From Mercenaria mercenaria (lineage: Eukaryota; Mollusca; Bivalvia; Venerida; Veneridae), in NCBI RefSeq assembly GCF_021730395.1, contig NC_069366.1, positions 64,485,001 through 64,549,000 on the forward strand: 64,000 bases of DNA, read 5' to 3'. The notes beneath the pieces were generated by a model. The model saw only the letters and a program-made list of their open reading frames with translations. It made no database searches and was not told the DNA's origin. Made by a program: the position numbers and the translations under genes. Of the stretch, positions 10,901-21,300 are shown piece by piece. The stretch's first letter is position 1. The number at the start of each line of letters is the position of its first letter.

Positions 10901-13023
10901 GCGAGATAAAGTCCGTATCCCGGACGTGTCCCCATCTTATGACTTCTGGGTGTAACAAATCAAAAAGCAAAGCATTTTATGACGGAAAATTCCAACTCCC
11001 TGTAGTGGGATTCGAACCCGGGTCGCTCAGGTGTTAGTCCAATGCTCTAACCACTAAGCCAAAGAGTCGACTGTCTGACACATGCAGTTTACAGAAAATG
11101 GCTTTAAACGCGCAGGGTATGTGTAAGCGACCATAACAGTTTTTATATTTTCTGGTCATTTGGCCCCATTGCGTCCATTTATTCTTGCTTCGACAGAATT
11201 CCACCAATTCCGGTGCTAAGGGCGTGAGGGTGTTGCAAATTTAATTACCTTACATGAACAGACTCGGTCCAACCGAATCTGCTGTGTTACTGGAATACAG
11301 TCTAGGCTTTCAAAATGTCTTTTTACAGATTGTATTCATTCATCAATTAAGGTAAAACTTTACATGTATACCTGTCGGTGTCTTTAACCAGTCCTGTTCC
11401 AGTATCCACTGCCGTAATGTTTGTACTGCCAATTCCCTGTCTTTGTCATTTCTCTCGTTTAGTTCTTCTTTAGCCTTTTGTTTACTCGTTTCGTCTAGTT
11501 TACTGATGAACTTAGCATCGTCTTGAAAAAAAAAGATCGACTTAAGTAAATTAATCACAGCTGCTCCTGTTCAGCGCATTAAAAAATAAAACCCCAGTAT
11601 ATTGCAAAAAGTAATATACCCCCGAAATATTGCAAAAATAGTATAACCCCGAAATATAACAAAACTTATATAAATCCGAAATATTGCAAAAATGCTTTAC
11701 CCCCGATATAATGCAAAAAAAATATACACCCGGAATATTGAAAACACAAACAACAAAGAAATACCCCTGAAATACTGGGAAAATCTTCTACTGAGATATT
11801 GAAAAAAAAAATATTCTCCTGAAATATTGCAAATAAAAAGTCCGAAATATTGCAAAACATTTACCCCCCCCCCCCCCCCCCCCCACCACACACAAAAAAG
11901 CCAAAAATATACTGCAAAATGTTGCAAAACTAACGTACCCAAAACTATTATAACAATTATATAGCCCCATACTATTAATAGTTTTCCATTGTCAATCTTT
12001 CAATTACAAGTAGTTTACATTCTAGAAAAAGGAGAAAAAATATCAAAAATGGATTCTATTGGTTCTAAGTTTACCGCTATAAAGCGAAAAGTATATAACC
12101 CAAAAATCAACTTCAAAGTAGAAATATTGCAAAAAAAAATAAAGATAACATACGCACACACCCCCACCCACACCAATACACACACACACACCGCCACACA
12201 CACACAAATTGATAATAATATAAAACACCCTGAAGTACTGCAAAAAAACTGATATACCCACGAAATATTGTAAAAATTGTATACCCACGACATATTACAA
12301 AAAACATACCCCCAAATTATTGCCCCGAAACACTGCAAAAATACCCTACCTCTGAAATATTGCAAAAAAAATATATATCTATACCCACTTAATATTACAA
12401 AATAATTTTTCATTTTCAACCGTTCAATTATTAGTGATTCACATGCAGAAAAAGGGGGAAACAATAAACATAAGAACCTGATTTTTAAATTAGAAGTCTA
12501 TTACCGTGGACGCACTGGTCGAAATGGCTAAGGCGCTTTCCTACGGAAGCGAAGCGAATGCCCCTGGTTCCATTCCTGGCTACTCCCATTGCGGTGTGTC
12601 CTTATTGGGCGAGGCACGTTAACACGATTGCCTCAGCCGACCCAGCTGTTTTAAATGGGTACCAACAAATTGCTGTGGGTAAGGTATAATTGGTTTTAAC
12701 TATTCGTAAATAAGGGTCGCTCAAAAGCTCTACAGAGCTTATGTTAATTGTTTCACAAAGCGACGGTAGATAAAATTTACCTTTACCTAAATTATAATAC
12801 ATTTTAGGTACATGTAAAGCGTCGATACTTAATAACACTAACATCAAAACTTTCTTTAATGAATGATCGAGTTTATATCATAGGTGCAGATTTACTTTGT
12901 GTGTGCTCATAGAGAATAGGTGCGTGACGAATATTTTCGTGTCTTCCACTTGAACAGCTTTCTGTAGCAAGCTGTAAATTGCTAAATGATATACAAGTGA
13001 AACCTACCTGGTTCAACTGCCAT
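1796..13023 (-). CDS. Gene A: CRAL-TRIO (SEC14-like) lipid-transfer protein, TTPA/CRALBP/clavesin type, 8 coding exons, 324 aa
   Basis: Exons on the minus strand in gene order: 13023-13008, 11521-11372, 6615-6456, 6214-6153, 5666-5458, 4398-4288, 3362-3239, 1938-1796. All introns are GT-AG, all phases agree, and the joined frame is 324 codons plus TAA. Residues about 1-55 are a charged helical leader, about 55-75 carry the CRAL_TRIO_N signature FLLRFLRARKYSQLG, and about 95-265 form the lipid-binding CRAL-TRIO fold, including the strand ENVQVNGMQVLFDASD, the helix SFFDTIFAIIKPLM and the LPTEYLPDDYTGP loop where the family usually has LPxEYGG. There is no signal peptide or membrane segment, so a soluble cytosolic carrier is expected; the ligand (tocopherol, retinoid or phosphoinositide) cannot be read from sequence. 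The start MAVEP is chosen because the 16-nt exon 1 matches exon 1 of gene B in length and phase. Odd features: tandem duplications of the 3' ends of exons 5 and 7. Confidence 0.9.
1950..1981. repeat. TA microsatellite next to the gene A exon 8 acceptor
   Basis: A14 followed by (TA)n on the plus strand, beginning 12 nt from exon 8. Confidence 0.85.
2250..2835 (+). mobile_element. LINE 3' fragment (C-terminal domain of a non-LTR reverse transcriptase protein plus 3' UTR)
   Basis: An open frame to TGA at 2603 encodes ALCRLRVSSHRLEIETGRW, then a CHYCN...EDEFHFVLECSLY cysteine/histidine motif and YNDLRKKYIKKYYWSRPNI. This is the C-terminal zinc-knuckle-like region found downstream of the RT domain in invertebrate LINEs. 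It continues to a 3' UTR ending near an AATAAA-like tail (about 2818). It lies in gene A intron 7, opposite strand, strongly 5' truncated. It appears to be of the same family as the LINE at 59.98-62.45 kb. Confidence 0.75.
3143..3335 (-). repeat. Tandem duplication of the 3' half of gene A exon 7 (about 94-bp unit)
   Basis: The exon end ACCTATAATACC (plus strand) at 3237 recurs at 3143. The block between them retains a recognisable HLPDNNRT-type copy of the YLPDDYTGP loop. The outer copy has many changes and a shifted phase at its GT, so it is unlikely to be used. It is older than the exon 5 duplication. Confidence 0.75.
3239..3362 (-). CDS. Gene A exon 7 (LHG strand and LPTEYLPDDYTGP loop)
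   Basis: This 124-nt exon starts VKLHGNSMVSVYKDIDRS and ends LKGII plus one base. Its length equals gene B exon 7. A diverged copy of its 3' part lies immediately downstream. Confidence 0.88.
4288..4398 (-). CDS. Gene A exon 6 (SFFDTIFAIIKPLM helix)
   Basis: This 111-nt, phase 0/0 exon of 37 codons runs RSQPVRVKRLNLYKQPSFFD... to EKMRNR. Its acceptor TTATTCCAG lies directly beside a palindromic MITE (4412-4662), leaving only about 14 nt of non-MITE intron. Confidence 0.9.
4412..4662. mobile_element. Palindromic MITE, copy 1 (gene A intron 5)
   Basis: Ends GCCTTGCCATG / CATGGCAAGGC with an almost fully palindromic body (GACCAGCATG...CCAGACCAGCCTGCGCATCC mirrored by GGATGCGCAGG...CATGTTGGTC). 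It abuts the exon 6 acceptor. An extra short tandem (TGCGCAGGATTGTCGCGCAGG) is unique to this copy. Confidence 0.85.
5242..5529 (-). repeat. Four in-frame tandem copies of the 3' end of gene A exon 5 (72-bp unit)
   Basis: The same donor motif recurs at 5241, 5313, 5385 and 5457, a constant 72-bp spacing. Each unit encodes a variant of ILNTATTIFTGENGKN followed by LIKYYQ and ends in CAG|GTAGTA. The frame stays open through all four copies and beyond to a stop at about 5170. The fourth unit differs most (KYPIKYYQ). Near-identity of copies 1-3 indicates recent tandem duplication. Confidence 0.9.
5458..5666 (-). CDS. Gene A exon 5 (CRAL-TRIO core; 3' end tandemly duplicated)
   Basis: If the first donor (CAG|GTAGTA, exon end 5458) is used, the exon is 209 nt, identical in length to gene B exon 5. 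It encodes AHIDVDEANQKWGLKNVF... through ENVQVNGMQVLFDASD to GENGKNLIKYYQ. Three further in-frame copies of the last 72 nt follow, each with the same donor, so longer forms ending at 5386, 5314 or 5242 are possible. Confidence 0.88.
6153..6214 (-). CDS. Gene A exon 4 (first beta strands of the CRAL-TRIO fold)
   Basis: This 62-nt exon encodes IIVCPKRYDNEGRRVLIDR, the P-x-x-x-D-x-x-G-R-x-V strand pair that opens SEC14-like lipid pockets. Its acceptor is TTTTAG and its donor is G|GTAAAA. Confidence 0.88.
6456..6615 (-). CDS. Gene A exon 3 (CRAL_TRIO_N, FLLRFLRARKY)
   Basis: This 160-nt exon follows TTTCAG and ends GG|GTATGC. It carries the family hallmark FLLRFLRARKYSQLGARET and the tryptophan-rich helix NYWTVRTKFPDW. 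By eye about 38 of 54 residues match gene B. Confidence 0.92.
6822..7013. mobile_element. Short MITE with TTAAGGTAGT termini (gene A intron 2)
   Basis: TTAAGGTAGT at the left is mirrored by ACTACCTTAA at the right around about 190 bp, compatible with a TA target duplication as in Tc1/mariner-type MITEs. Confidence 0.7.
8168..8193. repeat. TA microsatellite
   Basis: (TA)n of about 13 units in gene A intron 2. Confidence 0.85.
8310..8560 (+). mobile_element. LINE C-terminal remnant
   Basis: An ETGKY...MCPLCRHGVETELHVITQC motif is followed by FAYQALRNVLFDKV. The Cys-Cys-His-Cys spacing is that of LINE protein C-termini. It is a short, isolated fragment in gene A intron 2. Confidence 0.5.
10975..11075 (-). 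mobile_element. tRNA-like SINE head or tRNA pseudogene
   Basis: The minus strand reads TGGCTTAGTGGTTAGAGCA (box A) and GGGTTCGAATCCCAC (box B) with a CTAACA anticodon-loop-like segment. The anticodon and acceptor stems do not pair, so I do not call a functional tRNA gene. It lies in gene A intron 2. Confidence 0.55.
11372..11521 (-). CDS. Gene A exon 2 (N-terminal helical region)
   Basis: This 150-nt exon sits between TTCAAG| and G|GTATAC. It encodes a lysine/glutamate-rich amphipathic leader (DDAKFISKLDETSKQKAKEE...) ending WILEQDWLKTPT. About 37 of 50 residues match gene B exon 2. Confidence 0.88.
11585..12400 (-). repeat. Degenerate minisatellite based on CCCCGAAATATTGCAAAA (gene A intron 1)
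   Basis: About 20-25 irregular units of roughly 28-35 bp with CGAAATATTGCAAAA cores, interrupted by a C-homopolymer of about 22 (11863-11885), a CA-rich tract (12160-12207) and a 70-bp block that recurs after the array (about 11985 and 12405). Confidence 0.75.
12505..12690 (+). mobile_element. tRNA-derived SINE
   Basis: Box A-like TGGTCGAAATGGCTAAGGCGC and box B-like GGTTCCATTCC lie 40-50 nt apart, as in a tRNA-Leu/Ser-like head. They are followed by a conserved body with TGTGTCCTTATTGGGCGAGG and CGACCCAGCTG. It lies in gene A intron 1. Confidence 0.7.
13008..13023 (-). CDS. Gene A exon 1 (residues 1-5, start codon)
   Basis: Encodes MAVEP plus one base of codon 6. The ATG is followed after 16 nt by the donor G|GTAGGT. 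It is too short to be found by frame length alone and is supported by gene B exon 1 (MATLP, 16 nt, same phase). Confidence 0.75.
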
Positions 13024-13339
13024 GATGATTTTAACTCCAATTAATTATAAATTGGTCAATTTCCAGGTAAAAAATAAAAACACAAAACAGCAAGTAGGGT
13101 TAATAGGTTAAATGTACTGTAGTCAATCAATGAAGCAAAAAGATAAAACGCTCTACATCACTGGATGAAAACTCACTACTGCTTCGGGCAAAAACAGAAA
13201 CAGTTTTGATCGATTATTTGTAGCTACAGTTTACCATAGTTCTACTAAAACATTAACTAATAGTTGATTAAATGACGCGTAAAAAAAATGTTTCATTTAA
13301 GCTATTCTGTAGGTTGAACATACTGGGGATAGTGATGCT

Positions 13340-13571
13340 GGCAAAGAATGCATTTTTCTCGCTCGTTACGCTCGCATACGTAATTTATGTCTTGTTCTGG
13401 ATAAAAAAAAAATATATGCATATTTTCTCTCGCTCGCTACGCTCGCATAGGTAAAAAAATGTAAAATATGCATTTTTCTCGATTGCTACGCTCGCATAGG
13501 GAATTTATCTTTTGTTCTAGGTAAAAAATATAAAATATGCGTTTTTTTTTCTCGCTCGCTACGCTCGCACA
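13340..13571. repeat. Four-unit repeat with CTCGCTCGCTACGCTCGCA core
   Basis: ATGCATTTTTCTCGCTCG...ACGCTCGCATA recurs four times with about 60-90 nt spacing, separated by A-rich runs. It lies 0.3 kb upstream of the gene A start. Confidence 0.75.
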
Positions 13572-14069
13572 ATGAAAATCCAATAAAGTTTGCATGAGCT
13601 CTTATAACGGTGGCAAAGTCATGTGACTGAAAAATGGCCGATTGTTCGGCAGCGCATGGTAAATCTTGCCATAACCTTCTTTTGTGTTTTTGAAAGAAAA
13701 AAAAATCGGCTTTAATTCAGTTATACACCTGTACGGTGTGTGAACAGCTTAAGAGTGAATTTTAAAATGCTGTTCCTGTGAAATGTATGGTTGCTGATTT
13801 CTGCTAATTTGGTCAGTCGTATTCCCACCACGAGAGACCGCAAATGTAATAATTTAAGGCATCATTATCATATATACGTAAGTGTCTTTCCTTCGTTCGG
13901 TAGCGCTGTACTTTTTGTTTTGTCACATTGGTGGGGGCGAGAGGACCAGACAACAAAACAATGAAATAAAACAGCAAAAGATCATTTTGTCATCATGGCG
14001 GGGCGACAGAAACACATAACAAAATTTAATCTGGCAGAAATCAGCCACGACGATAAAGTTTCAGTTTCA

Positions 14070-14830
14070 GTTTATTGTTCACTCTTCACAAAATACATGT
14101 GATTAGAGGTACATATAATAATCAATTATGTATAATACACATACAAAAATGTTAACCAGGCTGTAAGGTCAATATCTACATGTTTTATAAGAACAAAGAT
14201 AAACTATATTGCAGTATAACGGAACATTTGTGATACAAAAATCTTAAGTAGTGGTACTAAACAAATACAGTTTTATCAGTAAACTACAGCTAGCATTTAT
14301 TTTCAATATGAATATACATATGTATCTTTAAGATTTTAAGGGTTATAAGTTGCCAGGTGGGTTTTTAACGGTTTTCAAAACAACTGATATGAATCGACTC
14401 AAATTGGTCAGTTTTTTAACATCATTCTCAGTCATGATATTCTTTAATGAGATAACATTAACAGGTATTCTTCTTATAAAAGGTAAAAAATGTGTTCTAT
14501 ATTCACGAAAATAGGTACATTTAAATATGTAGTGGAATTCGTCTCCAATATCGTTCATGTTACATAGGTTACATTTCCTGTTTTGTCTTTCTATACCGAG
14601 CCATCTGCCCTTTTCTACAGGCATATGGCTATTACATAATCTAAAGTTGGTAAGTGCTTGGACATACACATTTTGTAAGGAACAATAAAAGTCTTCAAAC
14701 TTATGTTCAGTTTTGTAAATTCTATAGTTATAACATTTTGCAGATTCATTCACATTACTAGCCCAGACTTGTTGATATTGTACCTTAAGGGAATTTTCAA
14801 CTAAATTAACTAACATATTTCTGGACCCAT
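14070..14830 (-). mobile_element. LINE 3' fragment between genes A and B
   Basis: A 157-codon minus-strand frame (14816-14343) contains LTNFRLCNSHMPVEKGRWLG, RKCNLCNMNDIGDEFHYIF and a C-terminal tail. In sense orientation it is followed by AATAAAC and a short GAAACT repeat (plus-strand TTTCAGTTTCAG at about 14058), typical of a LINE 3' end. Only the last part of the protein is present. Confidence 0.7.
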
Positions 14831-14966
14831 AACCTTAAACAAATGCCATATGTAGCGCAACTCTGAACCGCTGAAACTTAAATAATTGTGTGTTACTAGT
14901 CTTCACGCATTTTTGCTTAGGTGCGATAAACCTGTTCGCCCGTGTTGAACACTCGACATCATATTG

Positions 14967-15148
14967 TAAGGTAGTGGTATTTTAAATGACACTCGGCAAT
15001 TTCCGTGTCTTCTCGTTAGGCAATCCGGCATACTTTGAACATAATGTAGCTCAACGCTTACAAGACATTCCGTAAAAGCCGGAAAATGCCGAAAACGCAA
15101 TCGTAGAATACGTGATTTACCGAATGACACCAAGGCGTACTACCTTAA
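14967..15148. mobile_element. Short MITE with TAAGGTAGT termini (promoter side of gene B)
   Basis: TAAGGTAGTGG and GTACTACCTTA bound 182 bp with internal near-palindromes (CGGCAATTTCCG, GCCGGAAAATGCCG). It ends 140 nt upstream of the gene B start codon. Confidence 0.72.
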
Positions 15149-15288
15149 GATCATTAAATAGTCGTCATATGGTACACACTGTGCATTACGTACGATCAAT
15201 ACGGTAGTCGTCAGAGCGATGAGATGAATCAAATAAAAAAACAAATCCGGTGTGTTACAGTACAATAACAGTACAATAAACTTAACAA

Positions 15289-15304
15289 ATGGCTACCCTG
15301 CCAG
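15289..15304 (+). CDS. Gene B exon 1 (residues 1-5, start codon)
   Basis: ATGGCTACCCTGCCAG followed by GTAAGT. It is placed by matching gene A exon 1 in length (16 nt) and phase. It is flanked closely by two MITEs of one family (14967-15148 upstream, 15773-15946 in intron 1). Confidence 0.75.
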
Positions 15305-18300
15305 GTAAGTATATCGACATATTTAATATTTTATCTTTTTATATTGTTTTGTAAAATAACGTATATTCTGAAAATGTATAACAGCTTTCAATTTATTGAA
15401 CATTATATTCTTGACTTTTTGGAATATTCATATCGTGGATCTATGATGTTTAATTATGAATACATGATAATGTAGTTATATCTTTTTATTTTAGTTGTTT
15501 CTGAACTTTGTCTTACTGTCAGACACTCACATTGTAAATTTCATATAGAAATCAAAGTTTATCAAATTAAAATTAAGTAATCCTTTGATATTTTTTTTCA
15601 AAGCGGATTTTATTTTAAAAGAAGATAAATAATAACTCGTACTATTATACCATTAGTTAGAAAAGTGAACTTTTTTTTGTTGAGAAAACAAGATTACGTC
15701 CATGTAATAGCTTTGCATATATAAAGGCACCCGCATACAATTTTGATTACTTAGGTGAAAATAATCATATGGTAAGGTAGTTCAGCCGTATTGACAATCG
15801 ATATTTTCCGTTCGATTACGAATTCTACATATGCGATTTAGGCACTCTCCGGCTATGAAAAAAGTAATGTTCGGTTTTGACCGAAGGAATCCGAAATCGC
15901 ATACGCTAATACGCTATCGCTTGTCATTACGGGTCCGCTACCTTAAAATCTGATTAAGAATATCCTAGCGAATATCCTTTTGGTAAACTCAAATAAAGTG
16001 AACTCGCGTAACAATTTCTTGGGGAAGGTATGCAAATGTTAATTTTGTCCATCCTGGGAAGCTTTTACCGCTTTCAAAATATTTCATCTTAACGGGTTCA
16101 GATTGTGAAAATTCATTCCACAATATTTATCGCAAATATCAAGGCTCTTTAAAATGCAGTTTTAAACGAAAGTTAAAATTATCATTATTCTTCTGTTTAC
16201 AATAAAAGTGTTTGGGTTGCTTTAATAACTTTTGCGACGATTTAAAATTTTGCTTGAGGTATTCACGTAAATAAAATTATATGGTTGCTTAATTCGAATT
16301 TTGCCGTAAATTAAACATTCCATTAATAACAAATTTCGTGAATGAATCATCAAATGTACTCGTGAAGTTGTTTGAAAGATATTCTCAAAAACTGTTTCGT
16401 TAGAAGAATTTAGCCGTGTGTATGCTTACACATTTTTAGATATTAGATATGGTGTCAAAGTAATGGTGGCCAGTTTCTAATTTGCAAAAAAAATCCGGCC
16501 ATGTCAGAACACATAATCTGTGCTATTTGAAAGCATAAATTTGACAAATTGATCATGACCAAGAATTTTCAAACTTTCATTTTCAAGGCTGCATAAATAA
16601 AAGATAAAACGATAAAAATAAAAAATTTAGTTGGAAATACTATTCACACATGAACCGCCCATTAAGCTAAAGGTAATTTTGATAAGTTCCACAGAAGTTT
16701 TATCTTTACACACAAAAAAGAAAAACACCAACACTCAGTTTAGGTCAATATTATTGTACTTCAAATTTGTCTTATCACTTGTTACGATAAATATTAACAC
16801 AGAGAATTTAGAGAGTAGAGAGTTTATTTTATTTATTCCATAAGGTTATTAGCCCATCATGGCATAACAAGCATACATACACATACATGTATGTATATAG
16901 AATTAAACACTTATTGAATGGCTTGCCAAAGGGCATGTCATTTAGCAAATGTTTGTACTGTTTAACTATAGACTGGTCTATAGCACAAACTGCCGCCCGA
17001 GATGTTAACATATAAACACTCATGTAATTAACCATTGTAGTTAGGAATTCGCATTGATGAGACGTGATTATTCTTAAGAGATATAGTTCACTTTACACTA
17101 AGCTGAACCTAGTTAATATTCTCTGGTAATTTAAAACATAAGTTAATTTATTTTATGCTCTCTTTTTGGCACAGGTGATGCTGAGTTTACTAGTAAACTT
17201 GATGAAGCCAGTAAGAAGAAAGCTAAAGAGGAGCTTAATGAGTTAAATGATGCTGACAGGGCTCTTGCTGTTCAGACGTTTCGTAAATGGATTCTGGAGC
17301 AGGACTGTATCAAATCACCAACAGGTTATCTAACAATTACCTTCTTTCCTTTGAACTATAGCATTAAACACATTCCATAATGGAACCTACTATAAGATAC
17401 AGATGCTATGCCAAAAATTTATTTTGAAAATATGAACAATTATTGCACAGTATTTACGTAAATATAAAAATGAACATATTTCTGTGTATAAGCAGTAGCA
17501 AACACAGTATTAATATGTATCAATTTATGGGTGGGTGCTAAGGTATTTTTATATATATATATACAGTCAAACCCGGCTGCAGAACCTCCCTTGGGGACTG
17601 AAAAATGCCAGTATTTGTGAAAACATATATTTCCTCAAGACAGGTGACGTGTGACCATAGTAAGCAGGTTATATTTTTTGGAGGCTGTCTACAGTACGGG
17701 TCTGACTCCATAAGGGAGTAACTAACGTACAGAATTTTTGCGCATGTACATGCAAACAAAAAAAAAACGCTCGACCACACCCATGTTTTACCTATGAGTG
17801 TTTGAACACGTGTCTCCATTACTTTCCAGAGGACATATTCAAATGCCGTATAAACAGAAAGTTCAGCAATCAAAATTATAAGCGCAGACATCTAAAGAAA
17901 ATATATAATGTATACTCATCTCAACTGCGAATTCTCAAAACAGTAGCGCTGCAGTTTTCCGTCGTTATATTCTTTAAATTTTTGTAAACGATCTGTCCTC
18001 TACGGATTTCCGATAAAGAATGTACTTGTCACTGCGCTAAATTTGCCCATGAAAATCCCGTGGGATTAAAACTCGTCAGACTAGTATTTGAACTGATACA
18101 ACTATAAATACAAATACAGGTGCGGATTAGCAGTGAGGCGTTATGTTAGACAAGACGATACCCACCAAAATTAAAACAATTTATTTCATAAGAGAACATA
18201 AATTTACACGTTTAAAAAGTATTTTTAACGCATTAACAACTTTATTTTACTACACTGGAGAATATTTCATAGACCATAGTGATTTTATAAATATTTTTAA

Positions 18301-21300
18301 TAGATTATTACATTAATGAGCCGCGCCATGAGAAAACAATGGAGAATATTTCATAGACCATAGTGATTTTATAGATTTTTTTAATAAATTATTACATTAA
18401 TGAGCCGCGCCATGAGAAAACAATGGAGAATATTTCGTAGACCATAGTGATTTTATAAAAAAATTTAACAGATTATTACATTAATGAGCCGCGCCATGAG
18501 AAAACAATGGAGAATATTTCATAGACCATAGTGATTTTATAAATATTTTTAATAGATTATTAGATTAATGAGCCGCGCCATGAGAAAACAATGGAGAATA
18601 TTTCATATACCATAGTGATTTTATAAATATTTTTAATAGATGATTACATTAATGAGCCGCGCCATGAGAAAACCAACATAATGGCTTTACGACCAGCATG
18701 CATCCAGACCAGCCTGCGCATCCGCTGGTCTGGATCCATGCTGGTCGCAAATGCATTATGTTGGTTTTCTCATGGCGCGGCTCAAATATTTTGAATAGCT
18801 GATTGCATTTTTATTGAAGTTTGTCCTTCATTAACACACATTACAAAAATTCTAACCGCAGTACTTGATATTTTGCAAATAATTTTTAAATGTTTGAAAA
18901 GTACATTTGTCTTACATATTTTATACAAAATCATTCATTTAAAAATGTTAGTGTATGAAAAAAAAACATTATACGCCACGAAAAGGAAAACAAAACAGCA
19001 AATATAAGGTCAAAATGCAGATACAGATATGTAAGTTACCATATCGGTATGAAATACATTAACAGAGCTATTAGAAGTACCTCTGAACACACTCTTTATG
19101 AGCCGAATGTATTTTATATCCAGATGGTAAGTACATAACCACAAAATAATTAAATTCTTCGAAAAGCTTGAATTTACACAAGTACCATTTGAGTTCCAGT
19201 CTACAAATGTTAAAGTAGCTGACCCATTATGATTATGGCAATCGGCAATTTCCGTGAGATAATGTAAACTCAATATGCGATTCGGCATCCTTCGGTCATT
19301 TTAATAACAACCGAAGAATAACGAAATCGCATACGGAAATTTATACGTTATCGAACAGAAAAAGCCATAAAGATTATATCTCTTAATTAACATGTGTCAT
19401 GAAAGGTACATAGGGACCTCCTTATTGATCTCGTGAAAGAAGAGCAAGGCAAGTGAACCAGCTGTCGGTATGTCAGTAGCTCAAAAATCATAAAATAAAC
19501 TATATGGAACAAGAAATATCTTTAAAAATGATGGTCGGCGAATTGTAATAAGAAAAGAAGTTTATGAATTTTTCATCTAACATTCATCTTTCATCTAACA
19601 TTTTTCAAATTGCAAAACTAAACACCGCACTTTAACAATTTAAATGGTTCTCTTTTAGTTTTTCGCAAAGGTTTCGTAGGGTTGCAATTTTGTTTCGTTT
19701 ATCCTTAGACGAATAATTACAGCAGTAGTTTGATGAAGATTTATGAAGCGAGGTCATTAAACGTGTTTATATTTTTAGCTAAATTGGTCCCTATCCCCAT
19801 TTGTAACAAAATAGCAAGAGACCTTACGATATTGTTACACATCGAGTTTGATAAAAATCCATTACATTTTAGTGGTTAATGCGAAGAAAGGCATATCTAC
19901 TTTTAGCTATAGTGGTCCCTAATAGGGCCAATGTTCCTATATAGCCTAAATAAATTTGGAAGAGGATCTTATAATGATGCTCCAGACCAAGTATGACAAA
20001 GATCCACCAAGCTGTTCATGAGACGCTGTATAAAGGCATTTCTAGTTTTAGCTCTAGCAGCCCCTTAAAGGGGTCAAATGTCCCAGCTGAACAAAGTTGG
20101 CTGCGGGCCTAATAAAGATGCTACAAATCAAGTTTGATTAGAATACATGAGAAAAAAAAATCAAATAAAGGATTTTTTTATTTAATTTTTATTTATTTCT
20201 AAAATAGGCCAACTGATCCCGCTTTAACAAATGCATATTCGCTATTCATGAATCTTTGGATAATGACGTCACACCTATAAAAAGTGAAGGTCAAGCAAAA
20301 CATACAATTGTAATTATTTCAATATTTTTGTTTCATAAGGAAAGTTTGACCGTAGTCATATCACATAGATAAACTGTATGCAGCGTACCTTCATTTCAGT
20401 GTAATGAGATTCAGTCATTATATAGCATATATATAATAAAACAGATTTCAACTGAGTTCAATATTTGCATACCATACTAAAGAAAAATATTCATATATAA
20501 TAAATCAGTTAAATAATTTATAATATATATATCAAAGCAAACAAGTACTCATTTTAATATGCAATCTGAATAAGTCACAAAAGCAAGAAAGCTTTTCATA
20601 TACAGACGACAATTGTAACAAGGAAAATCTTTTAAAAAGCACTTCTCTACATAAAAGACTCTTATCACACCCTTATTCATGTGATACGCAGACCGTATTC
20701 AGCTCTTCCTTTAATTTGACATATGTTGGTATTTGAACAGGTTTTTATCATATTTATTAAACTTACTTATCATTTTGAGATATATCAGTATTCTTGCTAA
20801 ATATACTGAGCCAAAGTTAGCTTTAAAACTGTGAACAGCGTCGTTTAGGATAAACGCTTTGCCTACATTTCACTCAGCGTAGCACAATCAACAGAGTGAA
20901 AGAAATTGGCACTCTCGTCCAATCAGGCAGAGTGTTACATAAATCTTCCATTTTGATAAATTATCTATAATGCGTTATCAAGTAGTTTGATTTGCAAACT
21001 GAAGTCACGTGGCATAGGAAACGAAAACGAATTTAGACGGCGTTCGCCGAAAAATTATCCAGAATAACTACTTCTACATTCGTCGTAGAAAAAGTTTTCA
21101 CAGCAAATGTCAACTGTGAAACGCGCCATGGAATACAACCCAATTTGTTTCCCTATAAACAAAGAAGACTGAAACTGTGTGTTATTATGCAAAAACACAC
21201 GCACACACGCACACACGCACACACACACAGTTTGTACGTCAACATTTACTTAATAGCGTCAACTGTAAAAGAAAACCACACAGAACAGGTAAATATTTTC

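Larger units (their letters stand above)
6616..11371 (-). other. Gene A intron 2 (4.8 kb)
   Basis: Besides the MITE at 6822, the TA tract, the LINE remnant at 8.3 kb and the tRNA-like fragment at 11.0 kb, the sequence is AT-rich and unremarkable. Frames at 8.9-10.2 kb are short and not convincing. Confidence 0.7.
13024..15288. promoter_or_regulatory. Shared 5' region of the divergent genes A and B
   Basis: The 2.26 kb between the two start codons must hold both promoters, inferred from the head-to-head layout. It contains a four-unit CTCGCTCGCTACGCTCGCA repeat (13340-13571), a minus-strand LINE 3' fragment (14070-14830) and a 182-bp MITE (14967-15148). I cannot place a TATA box or transcription start with confidence. 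Confidence 0.45.

Noticed and set aside
10985-11070. Possible tRNA gene
   Set aside because: Box A and box B are good, but the acceptor and anticodon stems do not pair; better explained as a SINE head or tRNA pseudogene.
12015-12464. 149-codon minus-strand frame rich in Cys, Val and Phe
   Set aside because: Comes from CA-rich and GAAATATTGCAAAA repeats in gene A intron 1.
17538-17891. 117-codon minus-strand frame with hydrophobic segments
   Set aside because: Within gene B intron 2, no homology recognised, starts and ends in low-complexity TA sequence.
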